Assembly: GCA_902826505.1 (NCBI GenBank)
Contig: CADEFG010000198.1
Span: 1 to 8,207, forward strand
DNA length: 8,207 nt
Source of the DNA: an uncultured Acidobacteriota bacterium
Lineage (GTDB): Bacteria > Acidobacteriota > Blastocatellia > Pyrinomonadales > Pyrinomonadaceae
Direction: 5' to 3'
This document shows, one piece after another, positions 1 through 7,386 of this stretch. A program made the translations under genes and the position numbers. Within the stretch, counting starts at the first letter, position 1. Each line of letters opens with the position of its first letter. Under the pieces are notes generated by a model. The model was not told the DNA's origin and ran no database searches. It worked only from the letters and a program-made list of their open reading frames with translations.

Positions 1-1
1 G

Positions 2-2752
2 CAATCGGAAAATTGGAAAAAGGTAAAAGATGTTTTGGCGGAAGTTCTCGCGCTCGAACCCGCCGCGCGGCAGAGGTTTTTGAATAAAACCGCGATCAGT
101 GCGGAGATTCGCGCCGAGGTCGAATCTTTGCTGGCGTTTGAAGAAGAGTCCGAAAGTCTGATGCATCTTTCGGCGGTCGAATTTTCAAAGGATTTTTTCG
201 ATCGCGAAGACGACGCGGATAACGCTTTGATCGGGCAAGAAATCGGGGTTTACCGGATCGTCGGCGAACTCGGTTACGGCGGAATGGGCGCGGTCTACTT
301 GGCGGAACGCGCCGACGGGAAGTTTTCGCAACACGTCGCGCTCAAAATTCTCAAACGCGAGATGAACACTTCTGCCCTGCGCCGGCGTTTTCAACAGGAA
401 CAAGCAATTCTCGCTTCGCTCGAACATCCGCACATTGCCCGTCTGCTCGATGCCGGGACAACCGACGACAAAATTCCGTTTCTGGCGATGGAATATGTCG
501 AAGGCTTGCCGATCGACGATTATTGCAATAACAAAAAATTGGATTTGAATCAGCGGCTCGATCTGTTCCGCAAGGTTTGTGCGGCAGTCAGTTTTGCGCA
601 CCGCAATCTGATCGTCCACCGCGATCTGAAACCGTCAAATATTTTGGTCAATGAGGAAGGGGTGCCGAAACTGCTCGATTTCGGGATCTCGAAAATCCTT
701 TCGTCCGATGAATTTGGGCAGATCAATTCGGCGACCGTCACACGGCTTGGCGTGATGACGCCGAGTTACGCCTCGCCCGAACAATTGCAGAGCAAAAGCG
801 TGACGACGGCGACCGATATTTATTCTCTAGGCGTGATCCTTTACGAGCTTCTCAGCGGACATCGCCCGTTTGAAGCGAAAGAGGATAACCTCAAAGAGAT
901 TTACAAAGCCGTGCTCGAAAATGAACCGTTGCCGCCATCGGCTTTAATAAATACAATTTCAAAAGAATTCAAAGAAGTAACGAACGCGAAAACCGCATTG
1001 CTGGCAGAAAAAATTCCCGACGGCAAGACGGAATCAAATAAAATGCGCCGGACGGTTTCAAATACCGTGAGTTTGAATTCGCAGAGTTTGCGCGGCGATC
1101 TGGACAACATCGTTTTAAAAGCCTTACGCAAAGAACCCGAACGCCGTTATTCATCGGCGGAAAATCTGGCGGAGGACATTCATCGCCACCAGCGCGGCTT
1201 GCCCGTCACGGCGCGTCCGAATACGCTTTCCTACCGCGCCGAGAAGTTTTTTAAACGCAATCGGGCGGGCGTCATCGGCGGAATTCTGATTTTGCTGGCA
1301 ATTATCGGCGGGGTTTTGGCGACGCTCTGGCAATCGCGCGTCGCGCAGGCGGAAAGAGCCAAAGCCGAAAAGCGTTTCGGCGATGTCCGGAAACTGGCAA
1401 ATTCTTATATTTTCGACGTTTACCCGGAAATAGAAAATCTCGAAGGCTCGCTCAAAGCGCGTGAGAAAATTCTGACCAACGCGCTAAGCTATCTCGACAG
1501 TTTATCGAATGAAGCCGGCGGCGATCTGGAACTGCAAGGCGAACTCGCGACCGCCTATGAAAAGATCGGCGATGTCCAGGGCGCGTTGAATAATTCGAGT
1601 TTGGGAAATATTCAAGCCGGATTAGACAGCTACGAAAAAGCGCAAAAATTGCGCGAGGCGGTTTTGTCTGCCAATTCCGCGAACCCGGAAGCAAAGGAAA
1701 AACTCGCCAATAATTATTACACGACGGGCAGAACTTTGTGGAACAACAGCCAGACCAGAGAAGCCGCCGAATCGTTTGAAAAAGGCTTGAAACTGCGGCG
1801 CGAATTGGTTTCGGCAGAGCCCGATTCGGTCGAGGCGCAAAATCGTCTGGCGGTTATATTGATCGATTACGGGGCGATTCCGGTGTTTAATTCGCAAACC
1901 GAAAAGGGACTCTTGCTGTTTAATGAAGCGTTGGAAATTGTCGAAAAACTCCGCCGAAAAGAGCCTGAAAATCCTGATTTGAAAAAAACTCTGACACGGC
2001 TTTTGCGGATCATGGGCAAGGCAAAAGGCTCGATCGGCGATTATGACGGGGCGGTCCGCGGGTTTGCGCAAGCCGTCGAGGTCAGCCGGGAATTGGCAAA
2101 TCAATTCCCGCAGGATTTTCGCGTGCAGCGAAGCGTCTGGCTGACGAACTCGATGATTTGCGAGCTTTTTATCGACAAAGGCGACGGAGCGAAAGCGGTT
2201 GAAACCTGTGCCCCGACGATCGAGTTTCCGCAAACGGCGCTCGAAAAAGAACCCGCAAACGGCGTGGTTGCTTACGATTTGGCGATTTCACATTTCAATC
2301 TGGCGCGTGCCTACCGGTTGGCGGAAAAATATCCGCCAACCATCGAACAATCTGAAAAAGCGATTGCGGTGATGACGAAACTGAGCAAAAAATCGCCTGA
2401 AAATATGGAATACAAACGTAATCTGGCAATCTATGAAACCGAAATTGCCCGCGCGCAAATCAAGCTCAATCAATCCGAGAAAGCGATCGCCGTTTTGCAA
2501 AATGTGCAGGAAACCTTAATTCCGATCGTGGAAGCCGATCGTCAAGCGACGACTTATCAGTATGATCTGGGCATGGCGTATCGCCTTTCCGCGCGGGCTT
2601 TTTTTCAAAAAGGCAATAAAGCAAAAGCCGCCGAATTGGTTGAAAAGGCGATTGCGATCAATCAAAAACTCAAAGAGCTGAGTGCCGTCCGCGATGCTGA
2701 CAAAAATCTGCTGGCGGAACTCGAACAGGAAAAGACGGAATACGCGAAGTGA
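2..2752 (+). CDS. Membrane-anchored Ser/Thr protein kinase with C-terminal TPR-like region (5' end cut by window)
   Basis: Predicted PknB-type protein kinase that phosphorylates Ser/Thr on unknown targets. Counting from the TTG at 35, visible motifs are the glycine loop GELGYGGMGAVYLAE (77-91), the ATP lysine in VALK (K104), the catalytic loop HRDLKPSN (195-202), DFG (215-217), SPE (247-249) and D261 in DIYSLG, so the kinase looks active. One hydrophobic segment at about 411-432 follows, then some 470 residues of helical TPR-like repeats, presumably outside the membrane. The open frame runs upstream of 35 to the window edge and reads SENWKKVKDVLAEVLALEP. That fits the N-terminal 'W..v..v...aL.l.p..R..fL' pattern of acidobacterial kinases, so the true start lies just left of the window and TTG 35 is not the start. 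The kinase lobe carries an unusual roughly 50-residue Ser/Thr/Lys-rich insert (302-351). Neither the substrate nor the signal can be told from sequence. Confidence 0.93.
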   Translation, partial: QSENWKKVKDVLAEVLALEPAARQRFLNKTAISAEIRAEVESLLAFEEESESLMHLSAVEFSKDFFDREDDADNALIGQEIGVYRIVGELGYGGMGAVYLAERADGKFSQHVALKILKREMNTSALRRRFQQEQAILASLEHPHIARLLDAGTTDDKIPFLAMEYVEGLPIDDYCNNKKLDLNQRLDLFRKVCAAVSFAHRNLIVHRDLKPSNILVNEEGVPKLLDFGISKILSSDEFGQINSATVTRLGVMTPSYASPEQLQSKSVTTATDIYSLGVILYELLSGHRPFEAKEDNLKEIYKAVLENEPLPPSALINTISKEFKEVTNAKTALLAEKIPDGKTESNKMRRTVSNTVSLNSQSLRGDLDNIVLKALRKEPERRYSSAENLAEDIHRHQRGLPVTARPNTLSYRAEKFFKRNRAGVIGGILILLAIIGGVLATLWQSRVAQAERAKAEKRFGDVRKLANSYIFDVYPEIENLEGSLKAREKILTNALSYLDSLSNEAGGDLELQGELATAYEKIGDVQGALNNSSLGNIQAGLDSYEKAQKLREAVLSANSANPEAKEKLANNYYTTGRTLWNNSQTREAAESFEKGLKLRRELVSAEPDSVEAQNRLAVILIDYGAIPVFNSQTEKGLLLFNEALEIVEKLRRKEPENPDLKKTLTRLLRIMGKAKGSIGDYDGAVRGFAQAVEVSRELANQFPQDFRVQRSVWLTNSMICELFIDKGDGAKAVETCAPTIEFPQTALEKEPANGVVAYDLAISHFNLARAYRLAEKYPPTIEQSEKAIAVMTKLSKKSPENMEYKRNLAIYETEIARAQIKLNQSEKAIAVLQNVQETLIPIVEADRQATTYQYDLGMAYRLSARAFFQKGNKAKAAELVEKAIAINQKLKELSAVRDADKNLLAELEQEKTEYAK

Positions 2753-2790
2753 GATTTGTCAAAATCAAAACATACTCTTCAGTTGATCAA

Positions 2791-2826
2791 AAAAAAGCTT
2801 TGCTCGAATAAAGCAAAGCCTTTTTT
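2791..2826. terminator. Bidirectional rho-independent terminator between convergent genes
   Basis: The inverted repeat GCTTTGC (2797-2803) / GCAAAGC (2813-2819) has a 9-nt loop. It is flanked by an A-run on the left and a T-run on the right, so it reads as a hairpin plus U-tract on both strands. It lies 38 nt after the kinase stop and 19 nt beyond the peptidase stop on the opposite strand, so it can end both transcripts. Confidence 0.85.
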
Positions 2827-2845
2827 GTTTGAAATGAATCAGTAT

Positions 2846-4936
2846 TTACGGGACAAAAGCATTCGGAACGGGTTGATCGCCGCCCGCGCCGAAACTGGCG
2901 ATCAGAATTCCCGCCGTCGTCCGGTTGATGAACCAGTTTGAGCTTGAAGGGCGAAAAACCGCCGGGTCGAATTTACCGTCGCCGTCATAATCGCCCGGTG
3001 CCGGCAGGTCGCCCGCCGCCCCGAACGGAACCGAGTAAAACGAATTGTCCTCGCTTCGGAGGATAAACCATTCGCCGGTCGTGCCGCGCCAGAAAGCCGC
3101 GTCCGCTTTGCCGTCGCCCGTGTAATCGCCGGTGACGATCTTGTCGGTCGCGGCGCCGAACTGGAACGCATAAACCGTGGCATTGCTGCTTCGGGAAATC
3201 CACCATTCGCCGCTTGCCGGACGATAGATCGCAATATCGCTGCGACCGTCGCCGTCGTAATCGGCAGACGCGGGAATATCGCCCGCCGCGCCGAAGGTTG
3301 AAATTTGCAAACCGCCCGAAGATTTCGAGATAAACCAGGTTGAATTCGAGGGACGGAAAACGGTCGGGTCAGCCTTGCCGTCGCCGTCAAAATCGCCGAC
3401 CAGCGGAATATCGCCCGGCGCACCGAACGGGAACGAGAAAAACGAATTGTCTTCCGAGCGCAGCACGAACCATTCGCCGCTTGACGGACGCCAAAAAGCG
3501 ATATCGGTTTTCGAATCGCCAGTAAAATCAGCCGGGACGAGCCGGTCGGTCGCCGTGCCGAACTGGAGCGCGGCGTTGCCGCCGTTCGAAGATTTCTGAT
3601 ACCACCATTCGCCTGCCGCGGGTCGAAAGATCGAAATGTCGGTTTTCGCGTCGCCGTCAAAATCGACGGGGGCTTTTCTTTGGCTCGCGATCGCGCCTTT
3701 GGCAAGCTCGCCGACGAACGTAATCGCGAGTTTTGAGAATTTCAAAGCGTGATTGGCATTGTTGCTGCTTTGCGAAATCGTGTCGTTTGCCGAGTGGATG
3801 GTCGGGTTGCCGCCCGACAAGGTCGCTTCGTGCGGCATCGAAGCCGGATAGCTCCGGTTATGCCACGAGGCGTGATCCGAACAAGCATAACCGCAGGTTG
3901 AAGTCCCGACTGTCAGTGTCGGCTGGTAGGTCGTGATCAGATTTTGGACGAAGGTATTTTGCGCGGCGTTGGTAAAATCCTGAAACAAAACGATGTCAAA
4001 GGCGGCGGAACCTTTATAGTTCGTCATATCGAGCTGCAGAACGCCGACGACGTTTCTATTTTGATTGCGAAAATCCAGAGCGATCGCATTTGAGCCGCGC
4101 AGTCCGACCTCTTCCGCCGCGTAAGCCATAAACTTGACCGTCCGGTTCGGGCGAAAACCTTTTGCCATCAAAACGCGGATGGTTTCGGTCAATGAAGCGA
4201 TTCCCGAAGCGTCGTCGTCGGCGCCCGGCGCGGCTGACGTTTGACCGGCGCTATTTATCGAATCCTGATGCCCGCCGAGAACGACGATCTCATTGGGCAA
4301 AGTTGCGCCCTGGATCGTCATAATGATCGACGGCTGCGGCGTCGTCGCGGTCGGATGCGTGTAAAATTCGACCGTCGTGTCGCTGCGTCCGGCGGCAAGC
4401 GCCGTCCATTTGTTTTTTATCCAGTTTGCCGAATCCAAACCGCTCTGCTGATTGTGACGGCGGTTCGGAAATGCCGAAAGGTCTAAAATTACCTGCCGGT
4501 TATCGAGTTCTTTGGCTTCGGCGAGCAGTGCGCCGACATTTGTTTGATTGTCGATCGTATAATCGACAAACCGTTGATCGGGATCGACCAGCGCCAGTTC
4601 ATTGATCGAATTGACGGCTTCGTCGCGGCTTTGATGCGCGATAAAACCGCTGCATTTCAGAAAGGTTTCGTGCATCGCCCGCGAAAGATTTTCCATCTGC
4701 GGATCATCGAGCCGCAGAACCGCGATGCCGTTTCGGACAAACTGCACATCAACCGTTTTGAGCGATAAATCATTCGTGCCCGAAAGCGCGTTTTGAATCT
4801 GTGAAAACTCTTTTTCATCAACGGTGATCCAGTGTTCGATCTTTTCGGCTTGCGAATTACGCACGAAAAACAGAACGGTTGTTGAAACAAGAACGAGAAG
4901 AGCGACAATGGCAAAAGCCTTTATTTTTACTGACAT
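2846..4936 (-). CDS. Secreted M28E leucyl aminopeptidase with C-terminal VCBS/FG-GAP-like repeats
   Basis: Predicted exported zinc aminopeptidase that removes N-terminal residues from peptides, similar to the Vibrio (Aeromonas) proteolytica leucyl aminopeptidase. The 696 residues run in this order: an N-terminal hydrophobic signal or anchor (about 5-26, followed by NSQA), a propeptide-like region (about 30-170), the M28 domain (about 170-412) and six 45-residue repeats (425-696). By family analogy the zinc ligands are H223 (GGHQDS), D241 (GADDDASG), E276 (AAEEVG), D303 (LQLDMTN) and H381 (IHSANDT), with E275 as the general base. The C348-GYA-C352-SDHASW segment matches the disulfide loop of the Vibrio enzyme. 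All catalytic residues are present. The ATG at 4936 has AAGGA six bases upstream (4943-4947). The gene converges with the kinase and shares its terminator. The repeat tail replaces the short C-terminal propeptide of the classical enzyme. Family assignment is firm, but the role of the tail is unknown. Confidence 0.93.
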   Translation of the reverse strand: MSVKIKAFAIVALLVLVSTTVLFFVRNSQAEKIEHWITVDEKEFSQIQNALSGTNDLSLKTVDVQFVRNGIAVLRLDDPQMENLSRAMHETFLKCSGFIAHQSRDEAVNSINELALVDPDQRFVDYTIDNQTNVGALLAEAKELDNRQVILDLSAFPNRRHNQQSGLDSANWIKNKWTALAAGRSDTTVEFYTHPTATTPQPSIIMTIQGATLPNEIVVLGGHQDSINSAGQTSAAPGADDDASGIASLTETIRVLMAKGFRPNRTVKFMAYAAEEVGLRGSNAIALDFRNQNRNVVGVLQLDMTNYKGSAAFDIVLFQDFTNAAQNTFVQNLITTYQPTLTVGTSTCGYACSDHASWHNRSYPASMPHEATLSGGNPTIHSANDTISQSSNNANHALKFSKLAITFVGELAKGAIASQRKAPVDFDGDAKTDISIFRPAAGEWWYQKSSNGGNAALQFGTATDRLVPADFTGDSKTDIAFWRPSSGEWFVLRSEDNSFFSFPFGAPGDIPLVGDFDGDGKADPTVFRPSNSTWFISKSSGGLQISTFGAAGDIPASADYDGDGRSDIAIYRPASGEWWISRSSNATVYAFQFGAATDKIVTGDYTGDGKADAAFWRGTTGEWFILRSEDNSFYSVPFGAAGDLPAPGDYDGDGKFDPAVFRPSSSNWFINRTTAGILIASFGAGGDQPVPNAFVP
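2849..3664 (-). repeat. Six tandem 45-residue repeats (A-B-C-A'-B'-C') in the aminopeptidase tail
   Basis: The repeat units begin at the Asp of DxDGD/DxTGD, at residues 425, 470, 515, 559, 604 and 649, which correspond to bases 3664, 3529, 3394, 3262, 3127 and 2992. The consensus is DxDGDGKxDxxxxRPxxGxWxxxxSxxxxxxxxFGxxGDxPxxG. The acidic DxDGDGxxD loop resembles Ca2+-binding loops of VCBS, FG-GAP and dockerin modules. Units are more alike at distance three than side by side: A has GEWW and FQFG.ATD, B has GEWF.LRSEDNSF and PFGA.GD, and C has WFI and FG. A six-bladed propeller or an elongated stalk is possible, but neither is shown by the sequence. Confidence 0.9.
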
Positions 4937-4942
4937 TGATTA

Positions 4943-4947
4943 TCCTT
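4943..4947 (-). promoter_or_regulatory. Ribosome binding site of the aminopeptidase gene
   Basis: On the minus strand AAGGA is followed by six bases and then ATG (4936-4934). This is a normal Shine-Dalgarno arrangement and supports the chosen start. Confidence 0.7.
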
Positions 4948-4994
4948 TTTTAAGTATAGAAAATTGTTTGGGGATATTCCTCGATGAAAAAAAG

Positions 4995-5024
4995 ACTATA
5001 CCGCAAAAACGGCTAAATCCGCAA
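4995..5024 (-). promoter_or_regulatory. Possible sigma-70-type promoter for the aminopeptidase, with a dyad over its spacer
   Basis: On the minus strand TTGCGG (5024-5019) and TATAGT (5000-4995) are separated by 18 bases, about 60 bases upstream of the start codon. The -10 is good (5/6 to TATAAT) but the -35 is weak. A 7-bp inverted repeat AAACGGC (5007-5013) / GCCGTTT (5029-5035) with a 15-base centre covers the -35 and part of the spacer and could be an operator. A second -10-like TATACT lies nearer the gene. Confidence 0.3.
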
Positions 5025-5089
5025 CCGCGCCGTTTATTTATCGGGCGATGACGATTTTAAAAAATCATAAGGCATTACTCATTTGAGAA

Positions 5090-5255
5090 CTAATTACTGT
5101 GTGTTTTAAATTTCGTATGGTTTTAAACTTTGCGCCTTAGCGCCTTTGCGGGAAGTGTTTTCCAACTATCGAAAATGTTTAGGCAATTATTTCCCGCAAA
5201 GGCGCCAAGGCGCTAAGTTAAGTGTGTTAAATAATTTAGATTACACAGTACTAAT
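5090..5255. mobile_element. MITE-like palindromic element, 156 bp, with CTAAT direct repeats
   Basis: The core spans 5095-5250 and is an interrupted palindrome around one centre (5172.5). The terminal arms are TACTGTGT (5095-5102) and ACACAGTA (5243-5250), each followed after four bases by TAAATT/AATTTA (5107-5112 and 5233-5238). The inner 29-base arms, 5126-5154 and 5191-5219, pair at 27 of 29 positions and carry GCGCCTTTGCGGGAA / TTCCCGCAAAGGCGC. Immediately outside, CTAAT occurs on both sides (5090-5094 and 5251-5255), as expected for a target-site duplication. The element holds no convincing coding sequence, so it would need a transposase from elsewhere. The alternative is a REP/BIME-type palindrome with a chance 5-base repeat. 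Confidence 0.6.
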
Positions 5256-5290
5256 CCTTTCTTTTCCAGCGGATCAAAGGTCAGTAACTA

Positions 5291-5371
5291 TCACTCGATC
5301 GCGGACGGAACGGGAAAATCGCCGCCCGCGCCGAAGGTCGTCGCCAAAACGCTTTTGCCTGAACGGCGGAA
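5291..5371 (-). pseudogene. Fossil of a VCBS-type repeat tail (27 codons)
   Basis: The minus strand from 5371 to the TGA at 5293-5291 reads FRRSGKSVLATTFGAGGD, then FPVPSAIE and stop. This aligns with the last repeat of the aminopeptidase (..INRTTAGILIASFGAGGD, then QPVPNAFVP and stop). The upstream frame is closed by TAG at 5374-5372, so no gene body remains. The final residues have drifted from FVP to AIE. It is the broken end of a former tail-bearing gene, squeezed between the palindromic element and the DUF418 gene, and oriented like the two intact tails. Confidence 0.7.
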
Positions 5372-5481
5372 CTATTTTAAAAAGAATCGCGTTAGTGAAT
5401 TGAACCGGGGACAGCTGAGAAATTCAGAGTCGTTCGGTCACAATCAAAACAATCGTCAATTGCTGGGTAAAATGGTGAATT

Positions 5482-6738
5482 ATGTCAAAAAGCGAACTGG
5501 CTCCGATCTCTTCCGGGCAGCGGATCGAAATTCTCGACGTTTTGAGCGGATTAGACGTCGGCGGCATCCTGATCTGCAATATTCAATGGTTTTCAGGTTA
5601 CGGAATGATGCCGCCCGAACTGACGGCGCAAACGCCGCTTTTCGATCGGATCACGGTCTTTCTGGTTCATTTTCTGGTCGAAGGTAAGTTTTATTCGATC
5701 TTTTCTTTTCTTTTCGGTTTCGGTTTCGCCCTTCAAATCGCCCGCGCCGCAGATCGCGGCGACCCGCACGCCTCGCTTTTCAAACGGCGTTTGGGCTGGC
5801 TTCTGGTGATCGGTCTGCTGCATGCATATCTGTTCTGGGCGGGCGACATTCTGAGCGTCTATGCGGTGATCGGCTTTCTGCTCGTTTTGTTTCGCAAAAA
5901 AACGGACGGCGCTCTTCTCAAATGGGCGTGCGCGCTGATCTTGATCCCGGTGCTGAGCTATCTTCTGCTGTATGTTTTGTTTGGTGCCTTCGTTTCGCCC
6001 GACACGATCGCGACGATCGATGCCGCCAAGCTCGAATCGTGGAACAACGCGGTCAAAACGGTTCCAAACGGCGGTTTTCTCGAAATTCTGACGGGTTATA
6101 ATCTGAATTATATCGTCGGCAGGTATATGGGATTGATTATTCAGATGCGGTTGCCGAAGATCTTAGCAATGTTTCTGCTCGGTTTTTACGCTTACCGGCG
6201 CGGCTATTTCCAAAACCTTTCAAGCCATCAGCCGCTCATCCGCAAAGTTTTGATCTACGGACTCGTTTTGGGGCTTGCCGGCAACATCGCCTTTACGTGG
6301 CTCGCGGGAAACGAAGCGTTGATTCCGCCAACCTTCGCGGGAATTATCGGTGTTGTCACCTATGCATTCGGCGTTCCCGCACTGGCGTTTTTCTATATCG
6401 CAGCGGTTGCCGCGCTCTGGCAAAAGTGGGCGTGGCAAAAGGCGCTCGCCTTTCTCGCGCCGGTCGGTCGAATGGCGCTGACGAATTATTTACTGCAAAC
6501 CGTGATTTGCGTCATGATTTTTTACGGCTACGGTTTCGGTCAGTTCGGAAAATTCGGCGCGCTCTCCGCAACGCTGACGGCGCTCGCGATCTTTCTGTTT
6601 CAGATATTTTTGAGTACAATCTGGCTCAAATATTTCGCCTACGGTCCGCTCGAATGGATTTGGCGGCAGCTGACCTACGGCAAACGCCTTGCTTTACGGC
6701 TCAAACCAAAGCCAACTGCCGGTGACGTCAATTTGTAA
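5482..6738 (+). CDS. DUF418 family multi-pass membrane protein (YeiB-like)
   Basis: Predicted inner-membrane protein of 418 residues, the usual length for the DUF418 family. The biochemical role is not established, though transport or export of small molecules is often suggested for the family. The N-terminal RIEILDVLSG (14-23) corresponds to the family's LDxLRG start, here with Ser in place of Arg. About eight to ten hydrophobic segments follow (for example about 70-88, 104-136, 148-170, 224-238, 255-274, 283-310, 336-350, 360-385). The C-terminal hallmarks GRMALTNYLLQT (329-340) and GPLEWIWRQLTYG (388-400) are clear. An in-frame TGA at 5476-5478 lies just upstream, so ATG 5482 is the earliest start. 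The ribosome site is weak (GGTGA, 5474-5478). A small gene follows 34 bases after the stop and may be cotranscribed. Family assignment is firm, but the substrate is unknown. Confidence 0.9.
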   Translation: MSKSELAPISSGQRIEILDVLSGLDVGGILICNIQWFSGYGMMPPELTAQTPLFDRITVFLVHFLVEGKFYSIFSFLFGFGFALQIARAADRGDPHASLFKRRLGWLLVIGLLHAYLFWAGDILSVYAVIGFLLVLFRKKTDGALLKWACALILIPVLSYLLLYVLFGAFVSPDTIATIDAAKLESWNNAVKTVPNGGFLEILTGYNLNYIVGRYMGLIIQMRLPKILAMFLLGFYAYRRGYFQNLSSHQPLIRKVLIYGLVLGLAGNIAFTWLAGNEALIPPTFAGIIGVVTYAFGVPALAFFYIAAVAALWQKWAWQKALAFLAPVGRMALTNYLLQTVICVMIFYGYGFGQFGKFGALSATLTALAIFLFQIFLSTIWLKYFAYGPLEWIWRQLTYGKRLALRLKPKPTAGDVNL

Positions 6739-6772
6739 AACCTGTAATAACCGCCGTAATAAATAGAAAAGA

Positions 6773-7306
6773 ATGAACCCTGAAACAATAGTTAAATCAT
6801 TTATCGGAGATTACTTTTATTGGAACAACAAAGCCTTTACTCAAATGGAACAGCTTAAAGCTACATTTGAGGCAGCGCTTTTATCAATGGGTATTAGCTA
6901 TCCGCCAACAATCGAACAAATTTCGGATATTGCTCAATTCGGGCGAGTGCAGTCACAAAACGCATCCAAAAATGCAAGACTTTTAAATGAGATAACAGCA
7001 GAATATAAAAAAATAATTAAGAAATATTGCCGTCCGGGTCATTATCATCTCGATCCATCTTTTGGTAATGATTCAAATCACCATCCTGATGAAGAAGTTA
7101 TTGTTTCGGTTGTAGTTGCGGATGATACGGCAATCGTCAAAACCGAGCGCACAAAGGATCTGGGCTTTATGAAACATATTTCTGATTATGAATTTTATTT
7201 AAGTCATGAAAAAGGACGATGGAATTTTGTAACTTTCGAAAAAGAGCGATGGTATTTGGAACAGGTTTATTATGTTAATGAAGAAGGTCGGTATGAATCG
7301 CTTTAG
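6773..7306 (+). CDS. Hypothetical protein, 177 aa, AT-rich; possible NTF2-like fold
   Basis: No firm family is recognised. The protein has no signal peptide or membrane segment, so it is probably cytosolic. It has a helical N-terminal half (about 1-85) and a C-terminal half with alternating strands (about 108-116, 119-126, 137-144, 149-154, 160-168). The lines YEFYLSHEKGRWNFVTF (139-155) and VSVVVADDTAIVKTE (111-125) have the look of NTF2-like domains, some of which are immunity proteins in polymorphic toxin loci. A His-rich stretch HYHLDPSFGNDSNHH (90-104) is notable. The gene is visibly AT-richer than its neighbours: one hand-counted 60-base line gave about 38% GC, against about 53% in a line of the DUF418 gene, so it may be recently acquired. 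ATG 6773 follows the DUF418 stop by 34 bases with only a weak ribosome site (AGAAAAGA). No cognate toxin is in view. Confidence 0.75.
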   Translation: MNPETIVKSFIGDYFYWNNKAFTQMEQLKATFEAALLSMGISYPPTIEQISDIAQFGRVQSQNASKNARLLNEITAEYKKIIKKYCRPGHYHLDPSFGNDSNHHPDEEVIVSVVVADDTAIVKTERTKDLGFMKHISDYEFYLSHEKGRWNFVTFEKERWYLEQVYYVNEEGRYESL

Positions 7307-7386
7307 AAAAAAACTCACGCAATTCGAAAAGCCATTTTATTCCTTGAATTATACAAAATGTGTTTATGTTTCGAAAGAATTTCGGA

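Larger units (their letters stand above)
4937..5481. other. 545-bp non-coding region between divergent genes
   Basis: The region holds the aminopeptidase leader and possible promoter (4937-5035), an AT-rich stretch (5036-5089), the palindromic element (5090-5255), the tail fossil (5291-5371) and about 110 bases before the DUF418 start in which I see no clear promoter. Short open frames on either strand here lack recognisable protein features and overlap the repeat or the fossil. Confidence 0.7.

Noticed and set aside
35..37. TTG at 35 as the kinase start
   Set aside because: The in-frame sequence to its left continues the family's conserved N-terminal helix (SENWKKVKDV), so the start is outside the window.
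1622..2233. A 203-codon minus-strand frame opposite the kinase gene
   Set aside because: It is the antisense of a clearly coding region. Its Arg/Phe/Gln-rich composition is typical of a shadow frame, and it has no ribosome site or motif.
2756..2941. A 61-codon plus-strand frame just after the kinase
   Set aside because: It spans the terminator hairpin and runs antisense into the aminopeptidase tail, so it is not a credible gene.
2902..3705. A 267-codon open frame on the minus strand inside the aminopeptidase tail, and a similar 136-codon frame at 7559-7969
   Set aside because: Both are out-of-frame readings of the repeat DNA. They are Arg/Ala/Pro-rich, repetitive only because the true frame is repetitive, and show no protein motif.
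5146..5687. Two overlapping plus-strand frames of 85 and 110 codons upstream of and into the DUF418 gene
   Set aside because: They run through the palindromic element and the tail fossil or overlap the DUF418 start out of frame, and have no recognisable protein features.
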